Shown in pieces: positions 1 through 9,054 of a stretch of 64,000 nt of DNA; the first letter of the stretch is position 1; every line of letters begins with the position of its first letter. This DNA is from Chromobacterium sp. IIBBL 290-4 (GTDB lineage: Bacteria; Pseudomonadota; Gammaproteobacteria; Burkholderiales; Chromobacteriaceae): NCBI RefSeq assembly GCF_024207115.1, contig NZ_CP100128.1, positions 1,922,001 to 1,986,000 of the forward strand. Direction: 5' to 3'. Below the pieces are notes generated by a model. That model worked only from the letters and a program-made list of their open reading frames with translations. It was not told the origin of the DNA and searched no databases. The translations under genes were made by a program, and so were the position numbers.

Positions 1-2064
1 GCCATCTACCAAGCCCGCTTCCTGAAGTACCTGGAAAGCCGCGGCCTGGCCAAGACCATGGGCCGCAAGGTGTGGTGCTTCTGCGGCGACGGCGAGATGG
101 ACGAGCCGGAATCGCTGGGCGCCATCGCCATGGCCGCTCGCGAAGGCCTGGACAATCTGGTGTTCGTGATCAACTGCAACCTGCAGCGCCTGGACGGCCC
201 GGTGCGCGGCAACGGCAAGATCATCCAGGAACTGGAAGGCGACTTCCGCGGTTCCGGTTGGAACGTGCTGAAAGTGATCTGGGGCTCCCGTTGGGACCCG
301 CTGCTGGCCATGGACACCAAGGGCCTGCTGAAGAAGCGCATGGACGAGTGCGTGGACGGCGACTACCAGACCTTCAAGTCCAAGGACGGCGGCTACGTGC
401 GCGAACACTTCTTCGGCAAGTATCCGGAGCTGCGCGAGATGGTGGCCAATATGTCCGACGAAGAGATCTGGAATCTCAATCGCGGCGGCCATGACCCGCA
501 CAAGGTGTACGCGGCTTACCATCAAGCCAGCCACAATGCCAACGGCCGTCCGACCGTGATCCTGGCCAAGACCATCAAGGGTTACGGCATGGGCGCGTCC
601 GGCGAAGCCAAGAACATCGCCCACCAGGCCAAGAAAATGGACCTGGAAAGCCTGCGCAACTTCCGCGACCGTTTCGGCATCCCGGTGTCCGACGCCGACC
701 TGCCGAACGTGCCGTACTATCTGCCGGCCGAAGACAGCCCGGAAATGAAGTACATGCGCGAACGCCGCGCGGACCTGGGCGGCTACCTGCCGGCCCGCAA
801 GCCGGTGAACCACCCGCTGGCCGTGCCGGAACTGTCCGCCTTCGACGCGCAGCTGCAAGCGTCCGGCGACCGCGAGTTCTCCACCACGATGGCCTTTGTC
901 CGCATGCTGGGCACCATCATGAAGGACAAGAACATCGGCAAGCGCATCGTGCCCATCGTGCCGGACGAATCCCGCACCTTCGGCATGGAAGGCATGTTCC
1001 GCCAGTACGGCATCTGGTCCACCCAGGGTCAGAACTACGTGCCGCAGGACCATGACCAGCTGATGTTCTACAAGGAATCCAAGGACGGCCAGATCCTGCA
1101 GGAAGGCATCAACGAGCCGGGCGCCATGGCCGACTGGATCGCCGCGGCGACCAGCTACGCCAACAGCAGCCAGCCGATGATTCCGTTCTACATCTACTAC
1201 TCGATGTTCGGCTTCCAGCGTATCGGCGACCTGGCCTGGGCAGCTGGCGACATGCGCGCCCGCGGCTTCCTGCTGGGCGGCACCGCCGGCCGCACCACGC
1301 TGAACGGCGAAGGCCTGCAGCACGAAGACGGCCACAGCCACATCCAGGCCGGCCTGATCCCGAACTGCATCAGCTACGACCCGACCTTCGCTTACGAGCT
1401 GGCCGTGATCGTGCAAGACGGCATGCGCCGCATGTACGCCGAACAGGAAGACGTCTTCTACTACCTGACGCTGATGAACGAAAACTACGTTCACCCGGCG
1501 ATGCCGGCAGGCGCGGAAGAAGGCATCCTGAAGGGCATGTACCTGCTGCAGGACGGCGGCGACGCCAAGGTGAAGGTGCAGCTGATGGGCTCCGGCACCA
1601 TCCTGCGCGAAGTGATGGCCGCGGCCGACCTGCTGAAGGCTGACTTCGGCATCGGCGCCGACATCTGGAGCGTGACCTCCTTCAACCAGCTGCGCCGCGA
1701 CGGCATGGAAGCCGAGCGCCACAATCTGCTGAACCCGACCGCCGAGGCCCGTTCCTCCTACGTCGAGCAGCAGCTGGCCGGCCGCAACGGCCCGGTGATC
1801 GCCGCGACCGACTACATCCGCAACTACGCCGACCAGATCCGCGCCTACGTGCCGGGCCGCTACGTCGTGCTGGGCACCGACGGCTTCGGCCGCTCGGACA
1901 GCCGCGCCAACCTGCGCTCCTTCTTCGAAGTGGATCGTTACCACGTGGCGCTGGCGGCTCTGTCCGCTCTGGCCCGCGACGGCAAGATCGAAGGCGCCAA
2001 GGTGGCCGAGGCCATCGCCAAGTACGGCATCAAGACCGACAAGCTGCCGAGCTGGAAGGTGTAA
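1..2064 (+). CDS. aceE: Pyruvate dehydrogenase E1 component (5'-truncated by window)
   Basis: This is the decarboxylating, thiamine-diphosphate-dependent E1 subunit of the cytosolic pyruvate dehydrogenase complex. The reading frame is open from base 1, so the gene starts upstream. 687 residues are visible, whereas the homodimeric E1 family is about 885-890, so roughly 200 N-terminal residues are missing. The ThDP/Mg motif begins GDGEMDE at visible residues 29-35 and continues to the NCNLQRLDGPV stretch. The C-terminal transketolase-like region is complete and ends in a TAA at 2062-2064. aceF and lpdA follow in the same direction, giving the usual E1-E2-E3 operon. Identity is very secure. Confidence 0.97.
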   Translation, partial: AIYQARFLKYLESRGLAKTMGRKVWCFCGDGEMDEPESLGAIAMAAREGLDNLVFVINCNLQRLDGPVRGNGKIIQELEGDFRGSGWNVLKVIWGSRWDPLLAMDTKGLLKKRMDECVDGDYQTFKSKDGGYVREHFFGKYPELREMVANMSDEEIWNLNRGGHDPHKVYAAYHQASHNANGRPTVILAKTIKGYGMGASGEAKNIAHQAKKMDLESLRNFRDRFGIPVSDADLPNVPYYLPAEDSPEMKYMRERRADLGGYLPARKPVNHPLAVPELSAFDAQLQASGDREFSTTMAFVRMLGTIMKDKNIGKRIVPIVPDESRTFGMEGMFRQYGIWSTQGQNYVPQDHDQLMFYKESKDGQILQEGINEPGAMADWIAAATSYANSSQPMIPFYIYYSMFGFQRIGDLAWAAGDMRARGFLLGGTAGRTTLNGEGLQHEDGHSHIQAGLIPNCISYDPTFAYELAVIVQDGMRRMYAEQEDVFYYLTLMNENYVHPAMPAGAEEGILKGMYLLQDGGDAKVKVQLMGSGTILREVMAAADLLKADFGIGADIWSVTSFNQLRRDGMEAERHNLLNPTAEARSSYVEQQLAGRNGPVIAATDYIRNYADQIRAYVPGRYVVLGTDGFGRSDSRANLRSFFEVDRYHVALAALSALARDGKIEGAKVAEAIAKYGIKTDKLPSWKV

Positions 2065-2066
2065 TC

Positions 2067-2105
2067 GCAGGGCGGAAGCCCCGGTTTTGGCCGGGGCCTT
2101 CCGCC
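2067..2105 (+). terminator. GC-rich hairpin between aceE and aceF (REP-like)
   Basis: An imperfect palindrome begins 3 bases after the aceE stop. The arms GGCGGAAGCCCCGG and CCGGGGCCTTCCGCC pair with one bulge, followed by only a short T run. It resembles the GTAG-headed repeats at 5929 and 38543, but the first four bases are GCAG. It may attenuate or stabilise the aceE mRNA rather than end it, because aceF continues 79 bases later with no obvious new promoter. Confidence 0.55.
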
Positions 2106-2183
2106 TTTGCACGGCAAGCGAATCTGTAGCGGATATCCGGCGGAGCGCCCAGACAGGGACTCCGCCTTACGAATGGAAAGCTC

Positions 2184-3842
2184 ATGAGCAATCTGATCGA
2201 ACTGAAAGTGCCCGACATCGGCGGTCACAGCAACGTAGACATCATCGAAGTATTCATCGCCCCGGGCCAGACCGTGTCCGTGGACGATTCCCTGATCACC
2301 CTGGAAACCGACAAGGCCACCATGGAAGTGCCGGCTGAAGCCGCCGGCGTGATCAAGGAAGTGAAAGTCGCCTTGGGCGGCAAGATTTCCGAAGGCGACG
2401 TGATTGCCATCCTGGAAGTGGGCGCAGCCGCGTCCGCTCCGGCTCCAGCCCCGGCCGCCGCAGCGCCGGCGCCCGCAGCCGCTCCTGCCGCAGCTCCGGC
2501 TCCGGTAGCCGCAGCTCCCGCGGCAGCGCCTGCCGCACCGGCCGCTTCCGGCCGCAGCGAAATCCGCGTGCCGGACATCGGCGGCCATAACGGCGTCGAC
2601 GTGATCGAAGTGACTGTCAAAGTGGGCGACGAAATCGCCGTCGACGACAGCCTGATCACGCTGGAAACCGACAAGGCCACCATGGAAGTGCCGGCCACCG
2701 CCGCAGGCAAAGTGGTGGAAGTGAAGATCAAGGTGGGCGACAAGGTCAGCGAAGGCGACCTGATCGTCGTGGTGGAAGGCGCTGTCGCCGCGTCCGCCCC
2801 GGCCGCCGCTGCGCCGGCTCCGGCAGCAGCTCCGGCCCCGGTTGCCGCTGCGCCTGCCGCCGCGCCGGTAGTGGCTCCGGTAGCCGCCGCCGTGGCTGCA
2901 GCCATCGACGAAATCGCCTTCTCCAAGGCCCACGCCGGTCCGTCCGTGCGCCGCCTGGCGCGCGAACTGGGCGTGGACCTGGGCAAGGTGAAGGGCAACG
3001 GCCGCAAGGGCCGCGTCACCGAAGACGACGTCAAGGCCTTCGTCAAGGGCGTGATGCAGAACCCGGCTGTTCTGGCCCCGGCCGCCGCGCCGGCCGGCTC
3101 CGGCGTGGGTCTGGACCTGCTGCCGTGGCCGAAGGTGGACTTCGCCAAGTTCGGCCCGATCGAAACCAAGCCGCTGTCGCGCATCCAGAAGATTTCCGGC
3201 GCCAACCTGTCGCGCAACTGGGTGATGATCCCGCACGTCACGTTCAACGACGAGTGCGACATCACCGAGCTGGAAGACTTCCGCAAGACCGTGGGCAAGG
3301 AATGGGAAAAGTCCGGCCTGAAGATCAGCCCGCTGGCCTTCATCATCAAGGCCGCCGCCGAAGCGCTGAAAGCCTTCCCGAACTTCAACAGCTCGCTGGA
3401 CGGCGACAACCTGGTGCTGAAGCAGTACTACCACATCGGCTTCGCCGCCGACACGCCTAACGGCCTGGTAGTGCCGGTGATCAAGGACGCGGACAAGAAG
3501 GGCCTGCGCCAGATCGCCCAGGAACTGACCGACCTGTCCAAGCTGGCCCGCGAAGGCAAGCTGAAGCCGACCGACATGCAAGGCGCGACCTTCACCATCT
3601 CGTCCCTGGGCGGCATCGGCGGCACCAGCTTCACGCCTATCGTGAACGCGCCGGAAGTGGCCATCCTCGGCGTCTGCAAGTCGCAGATCAAGCCGGTGTG
3701 GAACGGCAAGGAATTCGCGCCGCGCCTGATGTGCCCGCTGAGCCTGTCCTTCGATCACCGCGTGATCGACGGCGCGGCCGCGGCCCGCTTCACCGTGCAC
3801 CTGGGCAAGCTGCTGACCGACGTGCGTCGTCTGATCCTGTAA
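2184..3842 (+). CDS. aceF: Dihydrolipoamide acetyltransferase (PDH E2), two lipoyl domains
   Basis: E2 core of pyruvate dehydrogenase: it transfers acetyl groups from lipoyl-lysine to CoA. 552 residues. Two lipoyl domains lie at about 2-78 and 125-200. Each carries the [10 protein letters not shown] motif, with lipoylated Lys44 and Lys164. Long Ala/Pro swinging-arm linkers follow each domain (about 82-122 and 200-240). An E1/E3-binding domain lies at about 248-284. The catalytic domain ends with the DHRVIDG signature (His525, Asp529). The ATG at 2184 sits behind GGAAAG. The low-complexity Ala/Pro linkers produce long antisense reading frames that are not genes. Confidence 0.97.
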   Translation: MSNLIELKVPDIGGHSNVDIIEVFIAPGQTVSVDDSLITLETDKATMEVPAEAAGVIKEVKVALGGKISEGDVIAILEVGAAASAPAPAPAAAAPAPAAAPAAAPAPVAAAPAAAPAAPAASGRSEIRVPDIGGHNGVDVIEVTVKVGDEIAVDDSLITLETDKATMEVPATAAGKVVEVKIKVGDKVSEGDLIVVVEGAVAASAPAAAAPAPAAAPAPVAAAPAAAPVVAPVAAAVAAAIDEIAFSKAHAGPSVRRLARELGVDLGKVKGNGRKGRVTEDDVKAFVKGVMQNPAVLAPAAAPAGSGVGLDLLPWPKVDFAKFGPIETKPLSRIQKISGANLSRNWVMIPHVTFNDECDITELEDFRKTVGKEWEKSGLKISPLAFIIKAAAEALKAFPNFNSSLDGDNLVLKQYYHIGFAADTPNGLVVPVIKDADKKGLRQIAQELTDLSKLAREGKLKPTDMQGATFTISSLGGIGGTSFTPIVNAPEVAILGVCKSQIKPVWNGKEFAPRLMCPLSLSFDHRVIDGAAAARFTVHLGKLLTDVRRLIL

Positions 3843-3853
3843 GCCACCTCATC

Positions 3854-3975
3854 GTAGGGTGGGCAAGCTTTGAGCTTGCCCACGCGGCCTGGCGTTGGCT
3901 GGCAAGCCCGCTGGCGCGCCGACCCTAAGGATGGAAAGCCCAGTAGGGCGGGCTGGCCGCAAGGCCATGCCCGCG
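3854..3975. repeat. Pair of GTAG-headed REP-like palindromes between aceF and lpdA
   Basis: Two hairpins each begin with GTAG. The first (3854-3884) pairs GTGGGCAAGCT with AGCTTGCCCAC. The second (3943-3975) pairs GGGCGGGCTGGCC with GGCCATGCCCGC imperfectly. The bases between them contain a further partial inverted copy (GACCCTA near 3921). This matches the known architecture of REP elements mobilised by RAYT (Y1-type) transposases, which have a GTAG head and an imperfect palindrome. No RAYT gene is in the window. Confidence 0.6.
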
Positions 3976-4030
3976 CGGATTAGAGGCGGCCGGCTATTTG
4001 CCGGCCTCCCAATATTGCGGATGGAAAACC

Positions 4031-5830
4031 ATGAGCAATCTGATCGAATTGAAAGTCCCGGACATCGGCGGCCACAACAATGTGGACGTGATCGAAGTGT
4101 TCGTCAAACCGGGCGACGTGATCGAAAAAGAAGCCAGCCTGATCACGCTGGAAACCGACAAAGCCACCATGGAAGTGCCGGCTGAAGCCGCCGGCACCGT
4201 CAAGGAAGTGCGCGTCGCCGTAGGCAGCAAAGTCTCCGAAGGCGACCTGGTCGTCATCCTGGAAGCCGCCGGCGCAGCCGCCGCGGCTCCGGCCGCCCCG
4301 AAACCGGTGGAAACCACCGGCGTCGCTTCCGCCACCACCCAAGCCGGCTTCGCGCCGCAGGCCGCTCCGGTTGCCGCTACTCATAGCGGCGGCGCGGACG
4401 TGGAATGCGACGTGATGGTGCTGGGCGGCGGCCCCGGCGGTTACTCCGCCGCCTTCCGCGCGGCCGACCTGGGTCTGAAAGTGGTCATCGTCGAGCGCTA
4501 CGCCACTCTGGGCGGCGTATGCCTGAACGTGGGCTGCATTCCGTCCAAGGCGCTGCTGCACAACGCCGCGGTGATCGACGAAGTGAGCCACCTGGCCGCC
4601 AACGGCATCAAGTTCGGCAAGCCGGAAGTGGACATCGACATGCTGCGCGGCTACAAGGAAAAGGTCATCGCCAAGCTGACCGGCGGCCTGGGCGGCATGG
4701 CCAAGGCGCGCAAGGTGGAGATCGTGCGCGGCAACGGCCACTTCATCGACCCGCACCACATCGAAGTTTCGGTGACCACCGGCCAGGGCCGCGAAGAATC
4801 CGGCGAGAAGAAGATCGTCAAGTTCAAGAACGCCATCATCGCCGCCGGCTCCCGCGTGGTGAAGCTGCCGTTCATCCCGAACGACCCGCGCGTGGTGGAT
4901 TCCACCGGTGCGCTGGAGCTGAAGGGCGTGGCCGACCGCATGCTGATCATCGGCGGCGGCATCATCGGCCTGGAAATGGGTACCGTCTACTCCACGCTGG
5001 GCGCGCGCCTGGACGTGGTGGAAATGCTGGATGGCCTGATGCAAGGCGCCGACCGCGACCTGGTCAAGGTATGGCAGAAGTGGAACGCCCACCGCTTCGA
5101 CAACATCATGCTGAACACCAAGACTGTGGCCGTGGAGCCTAAGGAAGACGGCGTATGGGTGACTTTCGAAGGCGCTCAAGCCCCGAAAGAACCGCAACGC
5201 TACGACCTGGTGCTGTACGCGACCGGCCGCGCGCCTAACGGCAAGCTGATCGGCGCCGAAAACGCCGGCATCGCGGTGACCGACCGCGGTTTCATCCAGG
5301 TGGACAAGCAGCAGCGCACCAATGTGCCGCACATCTTCGCCATCGGCGACATCGTCGGCCAGCCGATGCTGGCGCACAAGGGCGTGCATGAAGGCCACGT
5401 GGCGGCGGAAAACTGCGCCGGCCAGAAAGCCTACTTCGACGCCCGCGTGATTCCGGGCGTGGCCTACACCGATCCGGAAGTGGCCTGGGTGGGCGTGACC
5501 GAAGACGAAGCCAAGAAGCAAGGCCTGAAGATCGAGAAGGGCGTGTTCCCGTGGGCCGCCTCCGGCCGCGCCATCGCCAACGGCCGCGATGAAGGCTTCA
5601 CCAAGCTGATCTTCGACGCCGAAAGCCACCAGATCATCGGCGGCGGCATCGTAGGCCCGCACGCCGGCGACATGATCGGCGAAGTGTGCCTGGCGATCGA
5701 GATGGGTTGCGACGCGACCGATATCGGCAAGACCATCCACCCGCACCCGACCATGGGCGAGTCCATCGGCATGGCGGCGGAAGTGGCGCACGGCACCTGC
5801 ACGGACCTGCCGCCGCAACGCAAGAAGTAA
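4031..5830 (+). CDS. lpdA: Dihydrolipoamide dehydrogenase (E3) with fused lipoyl domain
   Basis: FAD flavoprotein that reoxidises the dihydrolipoyl groups of pyruvate dehydrogenase and produces NADH. 599 residues, longer than the usual ~475 because an N-terminal lipoyl domain (about 2-78, Lys44) and an Ala-rich linker precede the E3 body. This arrangement is known from neisserial p64k and other betaproteobacteria. FAD motif GGGPGG is at 132-137. The redox disulfide is Cys164/Cys169 in [13 protein letters not shown]. The catalytic His572/Glu577 pair lies in [10 protein letters not shown] chose the ATG at 4031 because it matches the aceF lipoyl start ([15 protein letters not shown]) and follows GGAAAA; an in-frame ATG 33 bases upstream adds unrelated residues. 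Confidence 0.96.
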   Translation: MSNLIELKVPDIGGHNNVDVIEVFVKPGDVIEKEASLITLETDKATMEVPAEAAGTVKEVRVAVGSKVSEGDLVVILEAAGAAAAAPAAPKPVETTGVASATTQAGFAPQAAPVAATHSGGADVECDVMVLGGGPGGYSAAFRAADLGLKVVIVERYATLGGVCLNVGCIPSKALLHNAAVIDEVSHLAANGIKFGKPEVDIDMLRGYKEKVIAKLTGGLGGMAKARKVEIVRGNGHFIDPHHIEVSVTTGQGREESGEKKIVKFKNAIIAAGSRVVKLPFIPNDPRVVDSTGALELKGVADRMLIIGGGIIGLEMGTVYSTLGARLDVVEMLDGLMQGADRDLVKVWQKWNAHRFDNIMLNTKTVAVEPKEDGVWVTFEGAQAPKEPQRYDLVLYATGRAPNGKLIGAENAGIAVTDRGFIQVDKQQRTNVPHIFAIGDIVGQPMLAHKGVHEGHVAAENCAGQKAYFDARVIPGVAYTDPEVAWVGVTEDEAKKQGLKIEKGVFPWAASGRAIANGRDEGFTKLIFDAESHQIIGGGIVGPHAGDMIGEVCLAIEMGCDATDIGKTIHPHPTMGESIGMAAEVAHGTCTDLPPQRKK

Positions 5831-5866
5831 GGTTTGAGCGGCGGTTTTGACCGCCGTCAGATGAAG

Positions 5867-5897
5867 AAGGGGCAAGCCTGGCGGCTTGCCCTTTTTG
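5867..5897 (+). terminator. Rho-independent terminator of the PDH operon
   Basis: Stem GGGCAAGCC / GGCTTGCCC with a TGGC loop, followed by TTTTTGTTTT. It lies 36 bases after the lpdA stop. A second small hairpin (GGCGGTTTTGACCGCC, near 5840-5855) precedes it. Confidence 0.9.
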
Positions 5898-5928
5898 TTT
5901 TGGCCGGGTGATATGATAAGTGGATTGC

Positions 5929-5962
5929 GTAGGGCGGAAGCCCGCCAAGCGGGCGTTCCGCC
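5929..5962. repeat. GTAG-headed REP-like palindrome
   Basis: GTAG head, then GGCGGAAGCCCGC, a short loop, and GCGGGCGTTCCGCC. The sequence is nearly the same as the element after purH at 38543. A C/T-rich hairpin (CTCTCCCC / GGGGGAGAG, near 5974-5991) follows directly and is related to the one at 6649. Confidence 0.65.
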
Positions 5963-6022
5963 GCCATTAAGCCCCTCTCCCCGGGGGAGAGCGTCGGGCA
6001 CTGAATTTCATCAGGAGTAGAC

Positions 6023-6220
6023 ATGCGTAATCATGTACTGGCAGCGGGGCTTGCGCTTGCCCTCGCGGCTGCCACTTTGTATCTAATCATCGCAGGAGTG
6101 GCCTATCTGCAACCTTATCTATTCCAGGTAAAGCCGCTTTATATGGTCATTTTTTCGACCACCGTTGTCGCGGCTTCCGGCTTGCTGGTGATTCGCCGCC
6201 GCTTGCGAAAGAGCGGCTAG
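6023..6220 (+). CDS. Small two-helix inner-membrane protein, unknown function
   Basis: 65 residues with two hydrophobic segments, about 5-30 (LAAGLALALAAATLYLIIAG) and 40-57. The C-terminus is strongly basic (RRRLRKSG), which predicts a cytoplasmic C-terminus by the positive-inside rule. A good ribosome-binding site (CAGGAG) lies 7 bases before the ATG, and a hairpin follows the stop, so this is probably a real monocistronic gene. I do not recognise the family. It stands alone between the PDH operon terminator and the repeat block. Confidence 0.7.
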   Translation: MRNHVLAAGLALALAAATLYLIIAGVAYLQPYLFQVKPLYMVIFSTTVVAASGLLVIRRRLRKSG

Positions 6221-6249
6221 GGTGCGTCACCCCGAAGGGGCGACGCACC
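6221..6249 (+). terminator. Hairpin immediately after the small membrane gene
   Basis: GGTGCGTC and GACGCACC enclose an inner CCCC-GAA-GGGG stem. It starts at the base after the TAG stop. There is no T run, so it may be a REP-type element used as an mRNA 3' end rather than a classic intrinsic terminator. Confidence 0.5.
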
Positions 6250-6270
6250 GATTATGGTGTTGCGGTTTGG

Positions 6271-6640
6271 TGTCCGCTTCGCGGACGATGATTTTCATGG
6301 CGGGGCTGCCCGCCGGGCAGGTCAGGGAGCTGTCTCGCCAACTCCTATCGCTGAGCGAATCCAAGATTCGCACGCAGTCACCCCTAGGCGACCCCAGTAG
6401 CGCGGCGAAACCCCGTCTTCAAAGCCATTCCCAAGGAGCCGCCGGAACTAGCGGGGCGCTAACGTCGCCCCGCCTCGAACAGCCGGCGGCTTAAAACTTT
6501 GGAAATGGCTTCGGAGCCGGCTTGCGCTGATGGGGAATGGGGCGCGTCGGTTCGGTTTTATGTTCAAGATGGCCTGGGATTGGCTGGCGTGTAGGTTGGT
6601 GCTGAGCGTAGCGAAGCCCAGCTTACTTGGACCGATTAGG
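6271..6640 (+). repeat. Long intergenic repeat, unit 1
   Basis: First of three direct, diverged copies. It runs from TGTCCGCTTCGCGGAC to ACTTGGACCGATTAGG. Landmarks shared by the units are the GCGCGGCGAAACCCC core, AAGGAGCCGCCGG, CAGCCGGCGGCTTAAAA, TGGCTTCGGAGCCGGCTTGCG and, near the end, a GTAGGTTGGTGC...CCCAGCTTAC palindrome. Short open frames inside it are not conserved between copies, so I read it as non-coding. Units 1 to 3 fill most of the 1.2 kb gap between 6221 and 7482. Confidence 0.75.
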
Positions 6641-6648
6641 TTGCCAAG

Positions 6649-6673
6649 CCCCTCTCCCCTCGCGGGAGAGGGG
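6649..6673. repeat. C/T-rich perfect hairpin between repeat units 1 and 2
   Basis: CCCCTCTCCC and GGGAGAGGGG form a perfect 10-bp stem with a CTCGC loop. A shorter related hairpin lies near 5974-5991. It has no nearby gene to terminate and is probably a dispersed intergenic repeat. Confidence 0.6.
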
Positions 6674-6702
6674 TTGGGGAGAGGGGGCAACGCTAGGTGG
6701 CC

Positions 6703-7095
6703 TGTGCGTAGGCGAAGGTTTTGTGTCCGCTTTGCGGACGATGGATTTTGATGGCGGGGCTGCCCGCCGGGCAGGTCAGGGAGCTGTCTCGCCAGCTCCC
6801 CGACACCCCTAGGCGACCCCAGCAGCGCGGCGAAACCCCGTCTCCGAAGCCATTCCCAAGGAGCCGCCGGGACTACATGCGTGCGAATCTTTGATTCGCT
6901 CAGCGGTACGCGCTAACGTTGCCCCGCGTCGGACAGCCGGCGGCTTAAAACCATTGGAAATGGCTTCGGAGCCGGCTTGCGCTGATGGGAAATGGGGCGC
7001 GTCAGTTCGGTTTTGTGTTCTCGATGGCCTGGGATTCGTTGGCGTGTAGGTTGGTGCAGAGCGCAGCGAAGCCCAGCTTACTTGGACCGATTAGG
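6703..7095 (+). repeat. Long intergenic repeat, unit 2
   Basis: Second direct copy, about 390 bp, starting TGTGCGTAGGCGAAGG and ending ACTTGGACCGATTAGG. It differs from unit 1 mainly by small indels, for example a segment with GTGCGAATCTTTGATTCGCTCAGCG at a different place from the matching segment in unit 1. It ends with the same GTAGGTTGG...CCAGCTTAC palindrome. Confidence 0.75.
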
Positions 7096-7107
7096 AGGAG
7101 AGGGGCT

Positions 7108-7390
7108 TGTGCGTAGGCGAAGGTTTTGTGTCCGCTTCGCGGACGGATGATTTTGGTGCCGGTTCCGCCCGGCGGACGGGCCAGGGGCTGTGCGGCCAGC
7201 CCCTTGGCAATCCCAGGCCGCCCCAACAGCGCGGCGAAACCCCGGCTCCAAAGCCATTTCCAAGGAGCCGCCGGAACTAGCGGGGCGCTAACGTCGCCCC
7301 GCGTCGAACAGCCGGCGGCTTAAAACCTTGGAAATGGCTTCGGAGCCGGCTTGCGCTGATGGGGAGTGGGGCGCGCCGGTTCGGTTCTGT
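7108..7390 (+). repeat. Long intergenic repeat, unit 3 (3'-truncated)
   Basis: Third direct copy, starting TGTGCGTAGGCGAAGG and stopping near TTCGGTTCTGT. The terminal ~100 bp found in units 1 and 2 (GATGGCCTGGGATT through GATTAGG) are missing. They are replaced by ~92 bp of AT-rich sequence (7391-7482) that leads to the insertion sequence. I see no gene in that AT-rich stretch. The truncation point fits a rearrangement next to the element. Confidence 0.7.
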
Positions 7391-7482
7391 ATAAAGGCAA
7401 TGTACCATTTCTCATATCAAGTATGTCCAATCACTTCTTAAAATGATGGTTTCTATATTCGTATCCAATTCCACTTATGAGA

Positions 7483-8518
7483 GGCTTTGTTGCATAAATA
7501 GGCTTCGGCATGCAAAGCCCCTTTCCCCGGACGGATTTATGGCATGCGCACCGTCATCGGCGTCCCGAGCCGCGTGAAGCGGTTCAAGATCGCCGCTCGC
7601 ACTTGGAGCTCTGCGACTTGACGGTCGAAGTCCCTTGCCATTACCCGCTCGCCCAGCAGCTTGAAACAGCGCATCTTGGTTTCCACCAGGCTGCGGCGAT
7701 GGTAACCGCTCCATTTCCTCCAGATCGCTCGACCCAGGAGCCGGGTAGCACGCAGTATCTCGTTTCGGACATGGGCGCCCAACCGATTTTCCTTCCACGG
7801 CTTGGCATTCTTTCGGGTAGGAATCACCGCCTCGGCTTTTCGCTTGGCAATCGCTTCATGGCAGCCTTTGGTGTCGTAGGCACCATCGCCACTTACTGCA
7901 GCAATCCTTTCCCCCGCGGAAATCTGGTCCAGCAACTCCGGCAACATTGGCGCATCGCCCACCGCGTTGTCGGTCACTTCAATCGCCCGGATTTCCAGCG
8001 TCTGCGCATCAATGCCCAAATGCACCTTGCGCCACTGACGGCGGTACTCCGCGCCGTGTTTCTTCGTTTTCCATTCGCCTTCACCCAGCATCTTGATGCC
8101 GGTGCTGTCGATCAACAGGTGCAGCCCGGTCGTGGTTGGACGGCAAGGAATGGCCACCTGCAAATGCTTTTGCCGCCGGCACACGGTGCTGTAGTCCGGC
8201 GTCAGCCAGTCCAGCCCCGCCAGTTTGAGCAGGCTTTGCACCATACCCACGGCCTGTCGGAGCGCAAGATTGAACAGGCATTTGATCGTCAGGCAGAACT
8301 GAATGGCGGCATCGCTGAAAGTCGGTGTCCGTCCACGTTTGCCGACTGCAGAGCCATGCCAGCGCATGTCACGGTCCAACCAGATCATCAGCGACCCACG
8401 CGCCTTGAGCGCAGCATTGTAGGTCTTCCAGTTGGTGGTCTTGTACTTGGGCGGGGCGGGCTTGCTCATGCCGTCATTCTACCCCGCCTGCTGGGAGGGT
8501 GATTTGTGCAACAAAGCC
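7483..8518 (-). mobile_element. Complete IS5-family insertion sequence (IS903-like ends), 1036 bp
   Basis: The terminal inverted repeats are GGCTTTGTTGCATAAAT at 7483 and GGCTTTGTTGCACAAAT (reverse strand) ending at 8518. They differ at one position in 17 and closely resemble the known IS903-group ends. One transposase gene on the minus strand fills the element. The nine flanking bases differ (CTTATGAGA on the left, GCGGCTCCT on the right), so there is no target duplication. The right flank is an inverted fragment of the long repeat found on the left. Both facts suggest deletion or inversion after insertion. Confidence 0.9.
7537..8469 (-). CDS. IS5-family DDE transposase
   Basis: 310-residue transposase, the sole gene of the surrounding element. 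The DDE catalytic residues appear in order: Asp in LLIDSTGIK, Asp in VSGDGAYDT, and Glu in the YHRRSLVETKMRCFK block, which fits the IS5 Y-(2)-R-(3)-E-(6)-K signature. The N-terminal half (FSDAAIQFCLTIKCLFNLALRQ) is the usual helical region. The frame is intact, so the element may be active. Confidence 0.93.
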   Translation of the reverse strand: MSKPAPPKYKTTNWKTYNAALKARGSLMIWLDRDMRWHGSAVGKRGRTPTFSDAAIQFCLTIKCLFNLALRQAVGMVQSLLKLAGLDWLTPDYSTVCRRQKHLQVAIPCRPTTTGLHLLIDSTGIKMLGEGEWKTKKHGAEYRRQWRKVHLGIDAQTLEIRAIEVTDNAVGDAPMLPELLDQISAGERIAAVSGDGAYDTKGCHEAIAKRKAEAVIPTRKNAKPWKENRLGAHVRNEILRATRLLGRAIWRKWSGYHRRSLVETKMRCFKLLGERVMARDFDRQVAELQVRAAILNRFTRLGTPMTVRMP

Positions 8519-8628
8519 GCGGCTCCTTGGAAATGGATTTGGGGGCGGGGTTTCGCAGCGCTGTCGGGGCGGCCTGGGGGTGCCGGGGGGCTGGCCGCGC
8601 AGCCCCCTGGCCCGCCTCCGGGCGGAAC
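8519..8628 (-). repeat. Inverted partial copy of the long intergenic repeat
   Basis: Directly against the right end of the insertion sequence, this stretch is the reverse complement of the 5'-middle part of units 1-3. It shares AAGGAGCCGC, GGAAATGG, GGGGTTTCGC.GCGCTGT, GGGCGGCCTGGG, GGCTGGCCGC.CAGCCCC and GGGCGGAAC. Unit 3 is its closest relative by eye. It breaks exactly at the GCGGCTCC point touching the element. Confidence 0.7.
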
Positions 8629-8636
8629 ACTACGAT

Positions 8637-8960
8637 ATGAAGAGCCACTTTGATCAAAGCACGCCCTGGCTATTAGGCTTAGTTCCGCTGAGCCGCGCGG
8701 TGATGGAGGCGGTGCTGCGCAGCCCGGGGCCTTGGCAGCATTCGCGCTGGGTGGTGGCGCTGGATTACGAGCGCCACAACAAACAGCGCTGGCCGCATGG
8801 CAAGCTGATCGGCCTCAGCAGCTCCGTGGCCACGCTGGAGGGCTTGGCCGAGCTGATCGCCGAGCCGGGCCGGATGCCGGTCAACAATACCGATCTGGTC
8901 AAACTGGCCGCCGCCTGCCATTTGCGGCTGGCGGAATGGATGGGGCGGATTGCCGGCTGA
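8637..8960 (+). CDS. Hypothetical protein, 107 residues
   Basis: Starts MKSHFDQSTPWLLG. I prefer this ATG because the upstream in-frame part would be translated from the inverted repeat. The sequence has a regular mix of helix-forming residues and no signal peptide or membrane segment. Codon use matches neighbours. The ribosome-binding site is weak (CGGAAC). A strong hairpin follows the stop. I do not recognise the family or see catalytic motifs. Confidence 0.55.
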   Translation: MKSHFDQSTPWLLGLVPLSRAVMEAVLRSPGPWQHSRWVVALDYERHNKQRWPHGKLIGLSSSVATLEGLAELIAEPGRMPVNNTDLVKLAAACHLRLAEWMGRIAG

Positions 8961-8979
8961 AAGAGCGGGGCCCATCAAT

Positions 8980-9002
8980 CCAGGCCCGCTGGGCGGGCCT
9001 GG
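8980..9002. terminator. Bidirectional hairpin between convergent genes
   Basis: CCAGGCCCGC and GCGGGCCTGG form a perfect 10-bp stem with a TGG loop. It sits between the convergent genes ending at 8960 and 9055. There is no T run on either side. Confidence 0.6.
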
Positions 9003-9054
9003 CAGAAACAGCCGTTTGGGCTGCGATGGCGCAATCGAGGCTAGACGGGTTGGC

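Noticed and set aside
1938..6001. Very long minus-strand open frames opposite aceF and lpdA (620 and 673 codons)
   Set aside because: They are antisense shadows caused by high third-position GC and by the Ala/Pro linkers; the proteins are His/Gly-rich with no family motifs.
6222..7323. Short frames in repeat units 1-3
   Set aside because: They are not preserved between copies, have poor start sites, and no coding character; the DNA is repeat.
6271..7390. CRISPR array
   Set aside because: The repeated units are long and diverged, with no short regular repeats and unique spacers of constant length. No cas genes are present.
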